Positions 7,833 to 17,368 are shown, counted from the first letter of the stretch. The stretch: 64,000 nucleotides of DNA from Bacillus sp. (in: firmicutes) (GCA_012842745.1 DUSF01000035.1:372001-436000), one strand, 5' to 3'. Notes: a model not told the origin generated them from the letters alone. Numbers and translations: made by a program.

Positions 7833-8355
7833 TAAACGGTATGAACATACGCTAGGTGTGATGGAAACAGCCATTCAATTAGCTAAAAAATATGGTGCAG
7901 ATGTTAAAAAGGCGGAGCTTGCCGCTATCTTCCATGATTATGCTAAATTCCGTTCTAAAGTTGAAATGGAAAAAATAATTATAAAGCAAAATATGAATCC
8001 AAAATTATTGGAATTTCATCATGAGTTATGGCATGCACCTGTTGGCGCATATTTAGTTCGCATCGAAGCTGGAATTAGTGACGAGGAGATTTTGCAAGCG
8101 ATTCGCTATCATACAACTGGGAACAAAGATATGAATACGTTAGATAAAATTATTTTCGTAGCAGATTATATTGAGCCAGGCAGAAAATTTCAAGGGGTAG
8201 AAGAGGTTCGCCATGTTGCCAATGAAAGCTTAGAGCAAGCTGTAATTATGGCGTTAAAAAATACGATTAAATTTCTGTTGGATAAAAACGAAGCGGTTTA
8301 TCCAGACACTTTAGAAACTTATAACACATTGATAAGATGTCAAAAAATATCTTAA
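7786..8355 (+). CDS. yqeK: YqeK, HD-domain diadenosine tetraphosphate hydrolase
   Basis: 189-aa HD-superfamily phosphohydrolase. Metal-binding residues visible: H in RYEHTLGVM, the HD pair in IFHDYAKF near residue 47, the HAPVGA histidine and YHTTG. Homologues hydrolyse Ap4A symmetrically to ADP. The ATG at 7786 has AGAGGAG about 12 bases upstream and gives the family N-terminus, which forces a 47-bp overlap with nadD; translational coupling is likely. Confidence 0.92.
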   Translation: MDPTKALMLVKEQMTDKRYEHTLGVMETAIQLAKKYGADVKKAELAAIFHDYAKFRSKVEMEKIIIKQNMNPKLLEFHHELWHAPVGAYLVRIEAGISDEEILQAIRYHTTGNKDMNTLDKIIFVADYIEPGRKFQGVEEVRHVANESLEQAVIMALKNTIKFLLDKNEAVYPDTLETYNTLIRCQKIS

Positions 8356-8371
8356 GGAGGATTTTGATTGC

Positions 8372-8725
8372 ATGAGTGAAAAGGATATTGTGTATATTGC
8401 GGCGAAGGCGGCCGATGACAAAAGAGCTGAAGACATCACCGTCTTGGACATGAGAGGCGTTTCATTAGTAGCTGACTTTTTCTTAATTTGCCACGGCAAT
8501 TCTGAAAAGCAAGTTCAGGCCATTGCCCGTGAAGTGAAGGAGAAAGCGCAAGAAAGTGATCTTCCGGTGAAACGGCTAGAAGGATTTGATGAAGCACGTT
8601 GGGTGCTTGTTGATCTAGGGGATGTTATCGTCCATATTTTCCATCGTGATGAACGAATTTATTATAATTTAGAGCGGCTGTGGGGCGATGCGGCCCGTGT
8701 TAATATTCAAGAAAAACTTGTTTAA
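8372..8725 (+). CDS. rsfS: Ribosomal silencing factor RsfS
   Basis: 117 aa, DUF143/Iojap family. Binds uL14 on the 50S subunit and blocks joining with 30S in starvation. Conserved stretches seen: DMRGVSLVADFFLICHGNS, EGFDEARWVLVDLGDVIVHIF, and YYNLERLWGDA near the C-terminus. Placed directly after yqeK, as in B. subtilis, with AAGGAGG upstream. Confidence 0.94.
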   Translation: MSEKDIVYIAAKAADDKRAEDITVLDMRGVSLVADFFLICHGNSEKQVQAIAREVKEKAQESDLPVKRLEGFDEARWVLVDLGDVIVHIFHRDERIYYNLERLWGDAARVNIQEKLV

Positions 8726-8730
8726 AGAAG

Positions 8731-9480
8731 ATGATCATGATGTCTTATCAACATTTTGCGTTATTGTATGATGATTTAATGACGGATGTACCTTATGAAA
8801 ATTGGCTCGATTTTATTATGAAGAATATTGAAAGCTATGGGAATGGCGGCAAAAGGTTGTTAGATCTTGGTTGTGGTACAGGGACATTATCGATTCCTTT
8901 AGCAGAAAATGGTTATGATGTTACAGGGATTGATTTATCCGAAGAAATGTTAGCGATTGCCCAGGCAAAATCTATTGATGCTTGTGTAAACATTCCTTTT
9001 TATCAGCAAGATATGAGTGAATTAGCAGGATTCGAGCCTTTTGACATTATTGGCGTTTTTTGCGATGCTTTAAACTATTTAAGAACGGAAGAAGATGTCG
9101 AAAGAACGATACGAAATATTTACAATCTTCTTCATCCGGGTGGACTTTTATTATTTGATGTTCATTCTGTTTATAAAATGGAGGAAGTTTTCGGCAATCA
9201 AACGTATTGTAGTAATGACGAAGAAATCTCCTATATTTGGAATTGTTTTCGTGGTGAAGAGGCTTACTCAGTTGAACATGAATTAACCTTTTTTGTGAAG
9301 CATAATGATTTATATGAGCGATTTGACGAATATCATATGCAGCGGACATTTCCTATAGAGAAATATAGGATATGGTTGGAAAAAGCAGGCTTCGAATTGT
9401 TGCAGATTTCGGCAGATTTTATAGAGGAGAGTCCGAAGCCTAGTTCGGAGAGAATCTTTTTTGTCGCTAGGAAAAAATAA
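8731..9480 (+). CDS. yqeM: YqeM, class I SAM-dependent methyltransferase
   Basis: 249 aa. Rossmann methyltransferase core: motif I LDLGCGTGTLS near residue 45, motif II VTGIDLSEEML, then GVFCDALNYL and LLFDVHS. The substrate is unknown. Last gene of the yqeG operon, 5 bp after rsfS; the exact ATG among three close ones (8731, 8737, 8740) is not decided by the weak ribosome binding site. Confidence 0.88.
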   Translation: MIMMSYQHFALLYDDLMTDVPYENWLDFIMKNIESYGNGGKRLLDLGCGTGTLSIPLAENGYDVTGIDLSEEMLAIAQAKSIDACVNIPFYQQDMSELAGFEPFDIIGVFCDALNYLRTEEDVERTIRNIYNLLHPGGLLLFDVHSVYKMEEVFGNQTYCSNDEEISYIWNCFRGEEAYSVEHELTFFVKHNDLYERFDEYHMQRTFPIEKYRIWLEKAGFELLQISADFIEESPKPSSERIFFVARKK

Positions 9481-9483
9481 ACA

Positions 9484-9514
9484 AAGGCTGACCAACGGAA
9501 AGAAGGTCAGCCTT
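9484..9514. terminator. Hairpin between yqeM and comER
   Basis: 10-bp perfect stem (AAGGCTGACC / GGTCAGCCTT) with an 11-base loop between the convergent ends of yqeM and comER. The T-tract is imperfect on both sides, so termination efficiency is uncertain. Confidence 0.65.
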
Positions 9515-9559
9515 AAAAAATTTCTGCTTTTTTGCAGGAGAAAATAAAAAAATGTCGAA

Positions 9560-10387
9560 TTAATCTTTAATACAAAATTGCTCCGTTATTTTTTCTTTTT
9601 CATGATAAAATTTAGCATGTGTTTGCTGGAATAAGTGGTTAAACATTTCTCCGATTTCTTCTTCTAAAACTTTAATTCCTTCGCCAGTGATTCCGCCTTT
9701 CACACATACCTTTTCTTGCAATGTTTCCAGTGTATAGACCTTCTGCTCAATAAGCTGCCCTAAGCCAATAATCATTTTACTCGCTAATAATGTCGCTTGC
9801 TCCTCTGAAATATTTGTCTCCATTACAGCTGCATCAATAAAACGCCGCAATAAAAATGTGAAAAATGCTGGCCCACAGCTTGTAATATCAGAGGCAACTC
9901 GTGTGATATTTTCTTCGATGTGGACAGGTGTGGAAATCATCGTCATGATGTTCTCAATGAATTGTTTATGATGGCTAGGACATCGCTCTCCAAAGGAAAG
10001 TAATGAAGTCCCGCACAAAACGCGATTATTTATACTTGGGATGACCCTGGCAACTGAACACGGCACTAATGATTCCAACTGTTCTACACTTATTGGGCTT
10101 GTGATTGAAACAATACATTGTTCTTCTTTTAATAAGGGAGAAATTCCTTTTAATATTTGATAAATATCAAGTGGTTTTGTACATAAAAAGATGTAATCTG
10201 TACATTTGACAATTTCCTCTGGACTATTAACGACTTGTATAGTAGGAAATTCGCATTTTATTTGCTCAACTTTTGTTTTTGTTCGATTCATTATAAACAA
10301 ATTTTGTTCACTTACGGCAGAGGATTTGATGAATGCTTCAATTAGGATTTTGCCCATATTCCCAGTCCCCATAATTCCAATATTCAC
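9560..10387 (-). CDS. comER: ComER, pyrroline-5-carboxylate reductase-like protein
   Basis: 275 aa, P5C reductase fold. The N-terminal nucleotide-binding loop is GIMGTGNMG, and the C-terminal ProC signature is GGITGEGIKVLEE. Divergently placed from comEA as in B. subtilis, where it is not required for competence; the role is unclear. I use the GTG at 10387, preceded by AGAGAGGG, because it aligns with the B. subtilis start; the ATG at 10414 would add nine non-conserved residues. Confidence 0.88.
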   Translation of the reverse strand: MNIGIMGTGNMGKILIEAFIKSSAVSEQNLFIMNRTKTKVEQIKCEFPTIQVVNSPEEIVKCTDYIFLCTKPLDIYQILKGISPLLKEEQCIVSITSPISVEQLESLVPCSVARVIPSINNRVLCGTSLLSFGERCPSHHKQFIENIMTMISTPVHIEENITRVASDITSCGPAFFTFLLRRFIDAAVMETNISEEQATLLASKMIIGLGQLIEQKVYTLETLQEKVCVKGGITGEGIKVLEEEIGEMFNHLFQQTHAKFYHEKEKITEQFCIKD

Positions 10388-10469
10388 TGTTTTTCCCTCT
10401 CTTTCCCAAACCATACTCTACTTATGCCTATGTTCTTTAATAAAAAAATATGATTAGGAGTGATAAAAA

Positions 10470-11105
10470 ATGAATCAAATATTGACTAATAAAAAGTTGA
10501 TTATGATTGTGGTTGGCTTCTTTATCATGATTAGTTTATTTTTATTTGTGAAGGCTGAAACTAACAATGCACTTCAAGCTGATTTTGGAACATTGGGCGC
10601 TAAAAGCGGAGAATTGGGAATGCCGGAGGAGTTAAGCTCTGATGAACAGACGGCAAGTGAAGAAAGTGAGCCAGCAATACTTTATATCGATATTAAGGGA
10701 GCAGTTTTAAAACCTGGTGTATATCTGTTGGAGGAAAACAGTAGGGTTCAAGATGCGATTCAACTTGCGGGGGGATTTTTGGAAACTGCTGATCAAACGA
10801 AAATAAACTTAGCAGCACGTCTTGTCGATGAAATGGTACTCTACGTTCCTGTTATTGGAGAAGAAACTACAATTGAAGCAGGAGGCCCTTCATTCAATCA
10901 GACTGATGATGGCAAGGTAAATATAAATAGTGCTACATCAGAACAACTACAAAGCTTACCTGGAATTGGCCCTGCTAAAGCGGAGCAAATCATTTCCTAT
11001 CGTGAAGCGAACGGTCCTTTTAAAAAGGTTGATGACCTTGGCAATGTATCGGGAATTGGCGAGAAAACATTAGAAAAGCTAAAAGAATTGGTGAAAATTC
11101 GATAA
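10470..11105 (+). CDS. comEA: ComEA, DNA receptor for transformation
   Basis: 211 aa. One N-terminal TM helix (residues about 9-27), an SLBB-type middle domain (DIKGAVLKPGVYLL near residue 72), and a C-terminal helix-hairpin-helix pair: NINSATSEQLQSLPGIGPAKA and VSGIGEKTLEKL. Binds incoming double-stranded DNA at the membrane and feeds it to ComEC. First gene of the comE operon. I looked for a clear AAAA-N5-TTTT ComK box pair in the 80 bp upstream and did not find one. Confidence 0.94.
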   Translation: MNQILTNKKLIMIVVGFFIMISLFLFVKAETNNALQADFGTLGAKSGELGMPEELSSDEQTASEESEPAILYIDIKGAVLKPGVYLLEENSRVQDAIQLAGGFLETADQTKINLAARLVDEMVLYVPVIGEETTIEAGGPSFNQTDDGKVNINSATSEQLQSLPGIGPAKAEQIISYREANGPFKKVDDLGNVSGIGEKTLEKLKELVKIR

Positions 11106-11177
11106 TTGGCAAATGGATTGACGAATATGAAATTTCGTAGCTAAAATGAAAGTAATGAAGTGAAGGGAGAATGAATT

Positions 11178-11756
11178 GTGAATCGCGTTTCTTGGGATCA
11201 ATATTTTATGGCGCAAAGCCATTTATTAGCTTTACGAAGTACATGCACCCGCTTGCGCGTCGGTGCTACGATTGTTCGAGATAAACGAATTATTGCCGGT
11301 GGATATAATGGCTCGGTGTCCGGCCAGACACATTGTATTGATGATGGCTGTTATGTGATTGATAATCATTGCATTAGGACAATTCATGCGGAAATGAATG
11401 CAATTTTACAATGTGCCAAGTTCGGCGTTCAAACGGAAGGGGCAGAAATTTATGTCACTCATTTTCCGTGTGTCCATTGTACAAAAGCAATTATCCAAAG
11501 CGGTATTAAAGCCATTTATTATGCTGAGGATTATAAAAATCACCCATATGCAATCGAAATTCTTGAGAAGGCCAACGTAAAATTTGTGAAGGTCGAGCTT
11601 AAGGACATGATGATTGATACGAAAGGTAAAGAAAAGCTTATGTTTGTAGAAGAGCTTATTGAAAAGCTAGCGGCTGCTGGAGTTGAAGCTGCCGAGGTTC
11701 AAAAACTTCGCGAAAGTAGTAAGCAGTTATTTTCAGCGGAAATATTTATGCAATAA
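11178..11756 (+). CDS. comEB: ComEB, dCMP deaminase-like protein
   Basis: 192 aa. Zinc-dependent cytidine/deoxycytidylate deaminase fold: HAEMNA at residues 70-75 (His ligand and catalytic Glu) and PCVHC at 97-101 (two Cys ligands). A C-terminal extension of about 60 residues follows. Member of the comE operon; in B. subtilis it has been linked to polar localisation of ComGA. GTG start after GAAGGGAGA. Confidence 0.94.
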   Translation: MNRVSWDQYFMAQSHLLALRSTCTRLRVGATIVRDKRIIAGGYNGSVSGQTHCIDDGCYVIDNHCIRTIHAEMNAILQCAKFGVQTEGAEIYVTHFPCVHCTKAIIQSGIKAIYYAEDYKNHPYAIEILEKANVKFVKVELKDMMIDTKGKEKLMFVEELIEKLAAAGVEAAEVQKLRESSKQLFSAEIFMQ

Positions 11757-11818
11757 GCCTTTACTTTCGACCGTGTTAGGTTGGACAAGTTAAAAAATCA
11801 TGGAGGTGGCCTGTTGTT

Positions 11819-14143
11819 GTGCGAGGGAAATGGATATTCATAGCTTTTGCTTGTGCTCTTGGGACGATGGCCGCCTTTTTCAAATTCCATTGGGTGGCTA
11901 TTAGTGCTTGCATTTTATATTTAGTTTGGGTTGTATTAAAGGACAACCAGCATCTAAAATTATTTATCATTTGCATCGTTACGATGTCTTCATTTGTATT
12001 GCTATTTAAATGGACAGACGACGATAACGTGACAGGTTTAACTGGCAACGAAACTGAGTTTAAAGGTGTGATTGAAACGATTCCATTGATTGACGGAGAT
12101 CGGTTAACCTTCATCTATCAATTGCCCACGAAAGAAAAATTCAACGTCACATACAGGATTAAATCAATTGAAGAAAAAAAGAAGCTGCAACAATTACAAG
12201 TTGGTATGAGCTGTAAATTGACTGGGAAATTAACTACTCCGAATAAAGCAAGAAACTTCTTCGCCTTTGATTATCAAAAGTTCCTATACAATAAAAGAAT
12301 CCATTGGATTTTTACCCCTGACACATTAAAATCATCACAATGTACGCCTACAACATCGATTAAATATCTTCTCCAAAAATGGCGAGCAGCTCAGCTTTCC
12401 TATATAAAAGAACATTTTCCCGAAAATACAATTGGTTTTGTCCAAGCACTAATTTTTGGCGAGCGCAGCGAAATGAGCCAAACAACCGAGGATTACTACC
12501 AACGATTTGGAATTGTCCATTTGTTAGCGATATCAGGGTCACATGTTGTCTTAATTGTTGCTGCTGCTTTTCTCATATTAGTCCGTTTAGGGGTCACAAG
12601 GGAAAAGACATTTTTATTGTTAATGATATTATTACCTTTGTATATGATTGTAGCTGGCGGCGCCCCATCAGTTGTTAGAGCATGTTTAACAGCATTTCTA
12701 GTGTTAGCAGCGACGCAAATGAAGTTGAAATTCCATCCTTTGGATGTACTAAGCATCGTTTTTATTGGGATGATTTTAAGGAATCCTTATTACATAACAG
12801 ATATTGGCTTTCAGCTTTCGTTTTTAGTCAGTTTTTCCCTCATAATTTCATCTTCAGCAATTATTACTATGCACAGGAATTATTGGCAGCAGTTATTCGT
12901 TATTACTGTAATCGCACAAATTTGTTCCTTTCCGCTCGTTTTATTATATAATTTTGAACTAACTTTATTAAGCTTGCCTTTAAATGTTATTTTTGTTCCG
13001 CTTATATGCTTGATTGTCCTGCCGCTTTCGATTTTCTCATTTTTCCTTCATTATTTATCTGAAACTATTGCGGTTATCCCCATTTCAATTCTTTCAGCCA
13101 TTATCGATTTTTCCGAAACTATCCTTGAACAAACAAATAAACTTTCATCTTTTATGTTGACGTTTGGAAAGCCAGCAGGCTGGTTCCTTATTTCTTATTA
13201 CGTTGTTATTATTTTCTTTTTTATAAGCTGGGAAGAACATAAACAATTTGTTAAAGCTAAAAAAGCTTTGTTTTTACTCTTTAGCGTTTTTGTTTACCAC
13301 TGGTTTGCTCCGTATTTTTCAAATGAAGGAAAGATTACGATGATAGATGTTGGCCAAGGTGATAGCATTTTAATCGAGCTCCCATATCGAAAGGCTGTCT
13401 ATTTAATTGATACAGGTGGAAATATTAATTTTTTTGAAAAAAAAGAATGGCAAGAAAGGAAAAATAGCTTCGAAGTTGGTGAAGACATTGTTACACCTTT
13501 CTTAAAAGCAAAGGGAATTAGGAAAATTGATAAATTAATTTTGACCCATGGCGATATGGATCATATTGGCGGAGTTCCAGCAGTTATTGAACATTTTAAA
13601 GTAAAGGAAACCATCGTTGGTGTTGGCAGTTTTGATAAAAGTGAAAGTGAAGAAGTGATGAAAATATATAAGGCGATTGCAAAAAATAATGTAAAAATGA
13701 AGGAGGTAAAAGCCTTCGACTTTTGGAAAAAGGATGGAATGACATTTTATATCCTTGGGCCAACGGGGAATGAAAAAAGTAAAAATAATCAGTCTGTCAT
13801 TCTTTATGCGAAAATAGGAGGGAAAAGCTGGTTGTTTACTGGGGATTTGGAGAGGGAAGGAGAAAATAAAGTTTTGGAACAATTTCCAAATTTAAAAGTG
13901 GATGTCATAAAAATAGGACACCATGGCAGCCATACATCTACCTCGGAAGCATTTATCGCCCAACTGAGCCCTACACATGCCCTAATTTCCGCCGGTGTTA
14001 CTAATCGTTTTGGACATCCACATCGAGATGTCATTGAAATTTTGCGTGAACATCAAGTCGATATATTAAGGACAGATGAAAAGGGTGCTATTTGTTACAT
14101 ATTTACTGGAAATAGAGGAACCTTTGAATGGCGCCTGCCATAA
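11819..14143 (+). CDS. comEC: ComEC, DNA uptake channel and putative nuclease
   Basis: 774-aa polytopic membrane protein: two N-terminal TM segments, an OB-like extracellular domain (residues about 60-180), the competence domain with LLAISGSHVVLI near 240 and many TMs up to about 500, then a metallo-beta-lactamase domain with MIDVGQGDSILIE, THGDMDHIGG near 582 and GHHGSHTS near 700. It carries single-stranded DNA across the membrane. GTG start with GGAGGTGG upstream; TTG codons at 11814 and 11817 are out of frame with, or close to, the chosen start. Confidence 0.95.
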   Translation: MRGKWIFIAFACALGTMAAFFKFHWVAISACILYLVWVVLKDNQHLKLFIICIVTMSSFVLLFKWTDDDNVTGLTGNETEFKGVIETIPLIDGDRLTFIYQLPTKEKFNVTYRIKSIEEKKKLQQLQVGMSCKLTGKLTTPNKARNFFAFDYQKFLYNKRIHWIFTPDTLKSSQCTPTTSIKYLLQKWRAAQLSYIKEHFPENTIGFVQALIFGERSEMSQTTEDYYQRFGIVHLLAISGSHVVLIVAAAFLILVRLGVTREKTFLLLMILLPLYMIVAGGAPSVVRACLTAFLVLAATQMKLKFHPLDVLSIVFIGMILRNPYYITDIGFQLSFLVSFSLIISSSAIITMHRNYWQQLFVITVIAQICSFPLVLLYNFELTLLSLPLNVIFVPLICLIVLPLSIFSFFLHYLSETIAVIPISILSAIIDFSETILEQTNKLSSFMLTFGKPAGWFLISYYVVIIFFFISWEEHKQFVKAKKALFLLFSVFVYHWFAPYFSNEGKITMIDVGQGDSILIELPYRKAVYLIDTGGNINFFEKKEWQERKNSFEVGEDIVTPFLKAKGIRKIDKLILTHGDMDHIGGVPAVIEHFKVKETIVGVGSFDKSESEEVMKIYKAIAKNNVKMKEVKAFDFWKKDGMTFYILGPTGNEKSKNNQSVILYAKIGGKSWLFTGDLEREGENKVLEQFPNLKVDVIKIGHHGSHTSTSEAFIAQLSPTHALISAGVTNRFGHPHRDVIEILREHQVDILRTDEKGAICYIFTGNRGTFEWRLP

Positions 14144-14187
14144 GATAAAGCAAAAGCTGTAACCGGAAAACGATGCTGTCCATAGAA

Positions 14188-14217
14188 AAAAAGACTACCG
14201 AAAGCGGCAGTCCTTTT
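14188..14217. terminator. Terminator between comEC and yqzM
   Basis: Stem of about 13 bp with one or two mismatches (AAAAAGACTACCG / CGGCAGTCCTTTTT), loop AAAG, T-tract on both strands. Serves the convergent comEC and yqzM. Confidence 0.7.
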
Positions 14218-14250
14218 TCTTACGTTTGTACTTGTATGTACTTGTCTAAC

Positions 14251-14382
14251 TTAGCCTACAAGCTTAATAACTGTACCGATGATAAAAATTGTTGCAAAAA
14301 ATCCAAAAGAAGCGATGAAGCCTACACCAGAATCTACAGCGTCATTTCGTGTACTTTGGACATTTTTTTCAAATTCGTTCAT
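14251..14382 (-). CDS. yqzM: YqzM family small membrane protein
   Basis: 43-aa protein: MNEFEKNVQSTRNDAVDSGV followed by one TM segment rich in F, I and A, ending KLVG. It closely matches B. subtilis YqzM (also MNEFEKNVQS...), which lies in the same place between comEC and holA. Good ribosome binding site (GGGAGG, 7 bases before the ATG). Function unknown; a longer plus-strand frame over the same bases is a shadow. Confidence 0.88.
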   Translation of the reverse strand: MNEFEKNVQSTRNDAVDSGVGFIASFGFFATIFIIGTVIKLVG

Positions 14383-14707
14383 TTGAATCCCTCCCATTTG
14401 ACCATTTTAGTATAAGCTAATATACGAAAAAAATCTACACCATTATGGAAAAGACATAATTTGTTCTTCCTTAGTTGACAAGAGTTGTCACCTATATGTT
14501 GATTCGTTTTAGTACATGATAAGCTTACAAAGTTACAACCGTTGAATGGTAAGTATCCCGGGGCTTACTATTTAACGTTTATTATAAAAGAGGGGAGCTG
14601 GATTTTTCAACTCCTCTCAAGTATTTCACCTCAATTTCAAATACTTGTCAAAATCGCCCGAACCGTCTAGCATATAAGTATCGGTTGAAGTTTGAGGTGA
14701 ACATAAC
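14383..14707 (+). promoter_or_regulatory. Gene-free, structured leader ahead of holA
   Basis: No gene found. Contains several inverted repeats: TGACAA/TTGTCA at about 14475-14489; GAGGGGAG/CTCCTCTC at about 14591-14618 with one wobble pair; and a perfect 10-bp pair TTCACCTCAA (14625-14634) with TTGAGGTGAA (14692-14701). The last one contains the holA Shine-Dalgarno GAGGTGA, so the leader could mask the ribosome binding site. A competing pair, CAAGTATTT (14618-14626) and AAATACTTG (14639-14647), shares bases with it. Confidence 0.5.
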
Positions 14708-15730
14708 ATGGTTACATTAAATGAAATACATAAAAAGGTGAAAAAACGACAAATCGCCCCGCTTTATTTGCTTTATGGACAAGAGGAGTTCTTACTAGAT
14801 GAAACAATAAAGCTAATTATCAACACTGTTTTAGCACCTGAAGAAAAAGAATTTAATTTATCCGTTTTTGATATGAATGAAGTTACCATTGATGTAGCTC
14901 TTGAAGATGCTGAAACATTGCCCTTTATCGGTGAAAAACGTGTTGTCCTTATTAAGGACCCGATTTTTTTAACAGGACAAAAGGAGAAAAATAAAATAGA
15001 CCATGATCTAAAAAGATTGGAAGAGTATTTAGAATCGCCTTCACCTGATTCGGTTGTCATCTTTACTGGTCATTATGACAAAGTAGATGAAAGAAAAAAA
15101 CTTGTTAAGCTGCTAAAGAAAAATGGCGAAGTATTCCAAGCTTCCTTTATGGATGACAAGGCGATTAATGCGTGGATTAAAAATAGAGTAACAGCTGAAA
15201 ATATGGATATTGATGACGAAGCAATTGAGCTTCTCCTTCGGCTTGTAGGGCCCAAATTACTGCTGTTAGCAAACGAAATCGAAAAACTAATGTTATATGT
15301 TGGCAAGGACGGAAAAATCAATCAACCCGCCATCAGGAATTTAGTCCCGCGTACATTAGAGCAGAATGTTTTTTCGTTGGTTGACATGATCGTAAAAAGG
15401 AAAACGGAAGAAGCGTTATTGTTTTACTATGATTTGCTAGAGCAAAAGGAAGAACCTATTAAAATTCTTTCACTAGTTGCAGCGCAATTTCGGCTAATCT
15501 ATCAAGTAAAGGAATTATATAAAAGAGGCTATGGTCAAAACCAAACAGCAACCTATTTAAAGGTGCATCCGTTTCGCGTTAAGCTTGCAGGAGAGCAGGC
15601 TACTCGTTTTTCAGAAGCGGAGCTGCAAAAAATCATCGCTAATTTAGCGGAAATAGATTATAAAATGAAAACAGGTAAAATGGATAAAAAACTGTTATTA
15701 GAATTATTTATTTTGCAATTAAACGGATGA
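14708..15730 (+). CDS. holA: DNA polymerase III delta subunit
   Basis: 340 aa, clamp-loader delta subunit (YqeN in B. subtilis) that opens the beta sliding clamp. The N-terminal AAA+ fold lacks a functional Walker A, as is normal for delta; recognisable stretches are PLYLLYGQEEFLLDE near residue 18 and LLANEIEKLMLY near 195, and the C-terminal collar domain contains LDLLEQKEEP-like helices. Preceded by an unusually long structured leader (14383-14707). Confidence 0.9.
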   Translation: MVTLNEIHKKVKKRQIAPLYLLYGQEEFLLDETIKLIINTVLAPEEKEFNLSVFDMNEVTIDVALEDAETLPFIGEKRVVLIKDPIFLTGQKEKNKIDHDLKRLEEYLESPSPDSVVIFTGHYDKVDERKKLVKLLKKNGEVFQASFMDDKAINAWIKNRVTAENMDIDDEAIELLLRLVGPKLLLLANEIEKLMLYVGKDGKINQPAIRNLVPRTLEQNVFSLVDMIVKRKTEEALLFYYDLLEQKEEPIKILSLVAAQFRLIYQVKELYKRGYGQNQTATYLKVHPFRVKLAGEQATRFSEAELQKIIANLAEIDYKMKTGKMDKKLLLELFILQLNG

Positions 15731-15753
15731 AATGGGTACATATATGCATAGAA

Positions 15754-15786
15754 AAAAAGAAGCGTTTCTAGTGGACGCTTCTTTTT
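15754..15786. terminator. Bidirectional terminator between holA and rpsT
   Basis: Perfect 12-bp stem AAAAAGAAGCGT / ACGCTTCTTTTT with a 9-base loop between two convergent genes. Confidence 0.88.
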
Positions 15787-15792
15787 ATATGC

Positions 15793-16059
15793 TTAAGCAT
15801 TTAATTCGTTAACTTTTTTAGCTAAACGTGATTTTTGACGAGCTGCAGTATTTTTATGGACAAGACCTTTGCCAACAGCTTTATCAAGCTTTTGAGCAGC
15901 TGTAATAAGTGCGCTTTTTGCACTTTCTACATCGTTATTAACAACAAGCGCTTCAACCTTTTTAACAGCTGTACGCATGTCGGATTTAACAGAGATGTTC
16001 CCCGCACGACGGCTTTCGTTCACTTTTACGCGTTTAATTGCAGATTTAATATTTGGCAT
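15793..16059 (-). CDS. rpsT: 30S ribosomal protein S20
   Basis: 88 aa, all-helical 16S rRNA-binding protein: [18 protein letters not shown] at the start and [18 protein letters not shown] at the end are the family hallmarks. The ATG at 16059 has AGGAGGTG at ideal spacing; the upstream GTG at 16068 overlaps that site and is rejected. Monocistronic, as in B. subtilis. Confidence 0.96.
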   Translation of the reverse strand: MPNIKSAIKRVKVNESRRAGNISVKSDMRTAVKKVEALVVNNDVESAKSALITAAQKLDKAVGKGLVHKNTAARQKSRLAKKVNELNA

Positions 16060-16252
16060 TCCTTTCACCTCCTGATAAGCCGATTTAGGCTATACATAGA
16101 ACAAACAGTATTTTATCAAAATGGCTTGTTTTTTGCAATACTTTGGAGAAGTGAAAGTATTTAATGCATGTTTATTTTTTATTCGGATAAGCTAAATTTT
16201 AACTACTAGACATTTTTCTAATTTGACAAAAATTCTACAGGGGGCCCAAGAA

Positions 16253-17368
16253 ATGGAGCAATCGTTAGATTTATCAAAATATAATATCCGCACAGACTTA
16301 GCCATTGAGGCTCATGAAATGGTTATTAACGAGAGGCAAAAAGAGGATGAAAATCTATCAACAATTGAAGGTGTGATTGTTAAAGAAAGAAAGGCGGGAA
16401 ATGTAAAAGTTTCTAAGGTAGAAATTACAGATGCTGGTGCCGAGGCTGTTTGTAAAAAGGCAGGAAATTATTTGACTTTAGAGGTGCAAGGGATTCGTGA
16501 GCAAGATACGGAGTTGCAAGATGAGGTCCAAAAGGTGTTCGCAGAGGAATTCAGTGCATTTATGAAACAAATTGGCATTAAAGATGAAGATAGCTGCCTT
16601 GTTGTTGGATTAGGAAATTGGAATGTCACCCCAGATGCTCTTGGTCCTATTACGGTTGAGAATTTACTTATCACAAGACATCTTTTTACATTACAGCCTG
16701 AGACCGTTCGGGATGGCTTTCGTTCCGTAAGCGCGATTGCCCCAGGGGTAATGGGGATCACAGGAATTGAAACAAGCGATATTATCCAAGGTGTCATTGA
16801 AAAGTCGAAACCCGATTTTGTCATTGCCGTCGATGCTTTAGCAGCACGTTCCCTTGAGAGAGTTAATGCAACCATTCAAATATCCGATACGGGAATTCAT
16901 CCTGGTTCGGGGGTTGGAAATAAACGAAAGGAACTAAGTAAGGAGACTTTAGGTATTCCAGTCATTGCCATTGGCATACCGACTGTGGTTGATGCTGTTT
17001 CGATTACGAGTGATACGATTGATTTTATTTTAAAACATTTTGGAAGAGAGCTTAAAGAAGGAAACAAGCCTAGTAGAGCATTAGCACCTGCTGGCTTAAC
17101 ATTTGGTGAAAAAAAGGTGCTTAAGACGGAGGATATGCCCGGAGAAGAGGAACGGCACTCTTTTCTTGGCTTAGTTGGTACACTTCCTGATGAAGAAAAA
17201 CGGAGATTAATCCACGAAGTTCTCGCTCCTTTAGGTCATAATTTAATGGTTACCCCGAAAGAAGTGGATGTTTTTATTGAGGATATGGCTAATGTCATAT
17301 CAGCTGGGTTAAATGCTGCCTTACACTATGAAGTTGATCAAGATAATATTGGCTCTTATACACATTAG
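16253..17368 (+). CDS. gpr: Germination protease GPR
   Basis: Aspartic-type endoprotease that degrades small acid-soluble spore proteins at germination. 371 aa. It is made in the forespore as an inactive zymogen; the N-terminal propeptide ends near YNIRTDLA (residues 10-17). Conserved blocks: [15 protein letters not shown] near 120, [24 protein letters not shown] and [13 protein letters not shown] chose the ATG at 16253 after GGGGG; the TTG at 16223 would add ten residues. The stop codon is fused to a REP-like palindrome. Confidence 0.95.
   Translation: MEQSLDLSKYNIRTDLAIEAHEMVINERQKEDENLSTIEGVIVKERKAGNVKVSKVEITDAGAEAVCKKAGNYLTLEVQGIREQDTELQDEVQKVFAEEFSAFMKQIGIKDEDSCLVVGLGNWNVTPDALGPITVENLLITRHLFTLQPETVRDGFRSVSAIAPGVMGITGIETSDIIQGVIEKSKPDFVIAVDALAARSLERVNATIQISDTGIHPGSGVGNKRKELSKETLGIPVIAIGIPTVVDAVSITSDTIDFILKHFGRELKEGNKPSRALAPAGLTFGEKKVLKTEDMPGEEERHSFLGLVGTLPDEEKRRLIHEVLAPLGHNLMVTPKEVDVFIEDMANVISAGLNAALHYEVDQDNIGSYTH

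Noticed and set aside
10388-10469. ComK boxes between comER and comEA
   Set aside because: AT-rich, but I could not find two properly spaced AAAA-N5-TTTT boxes.
14173-14415. 80-codon plus-strand frame after comEC
   Set aside because: It is antisense to the well-supported yqzM gene and crosses a terminator; no ribosome binding site.
16181-16215. SigG/SigF promoter for gpr
   Set aside because: GGATAA is present at about 16185, but no convincing -10 element at correct spacing could be read, so it is not listed.
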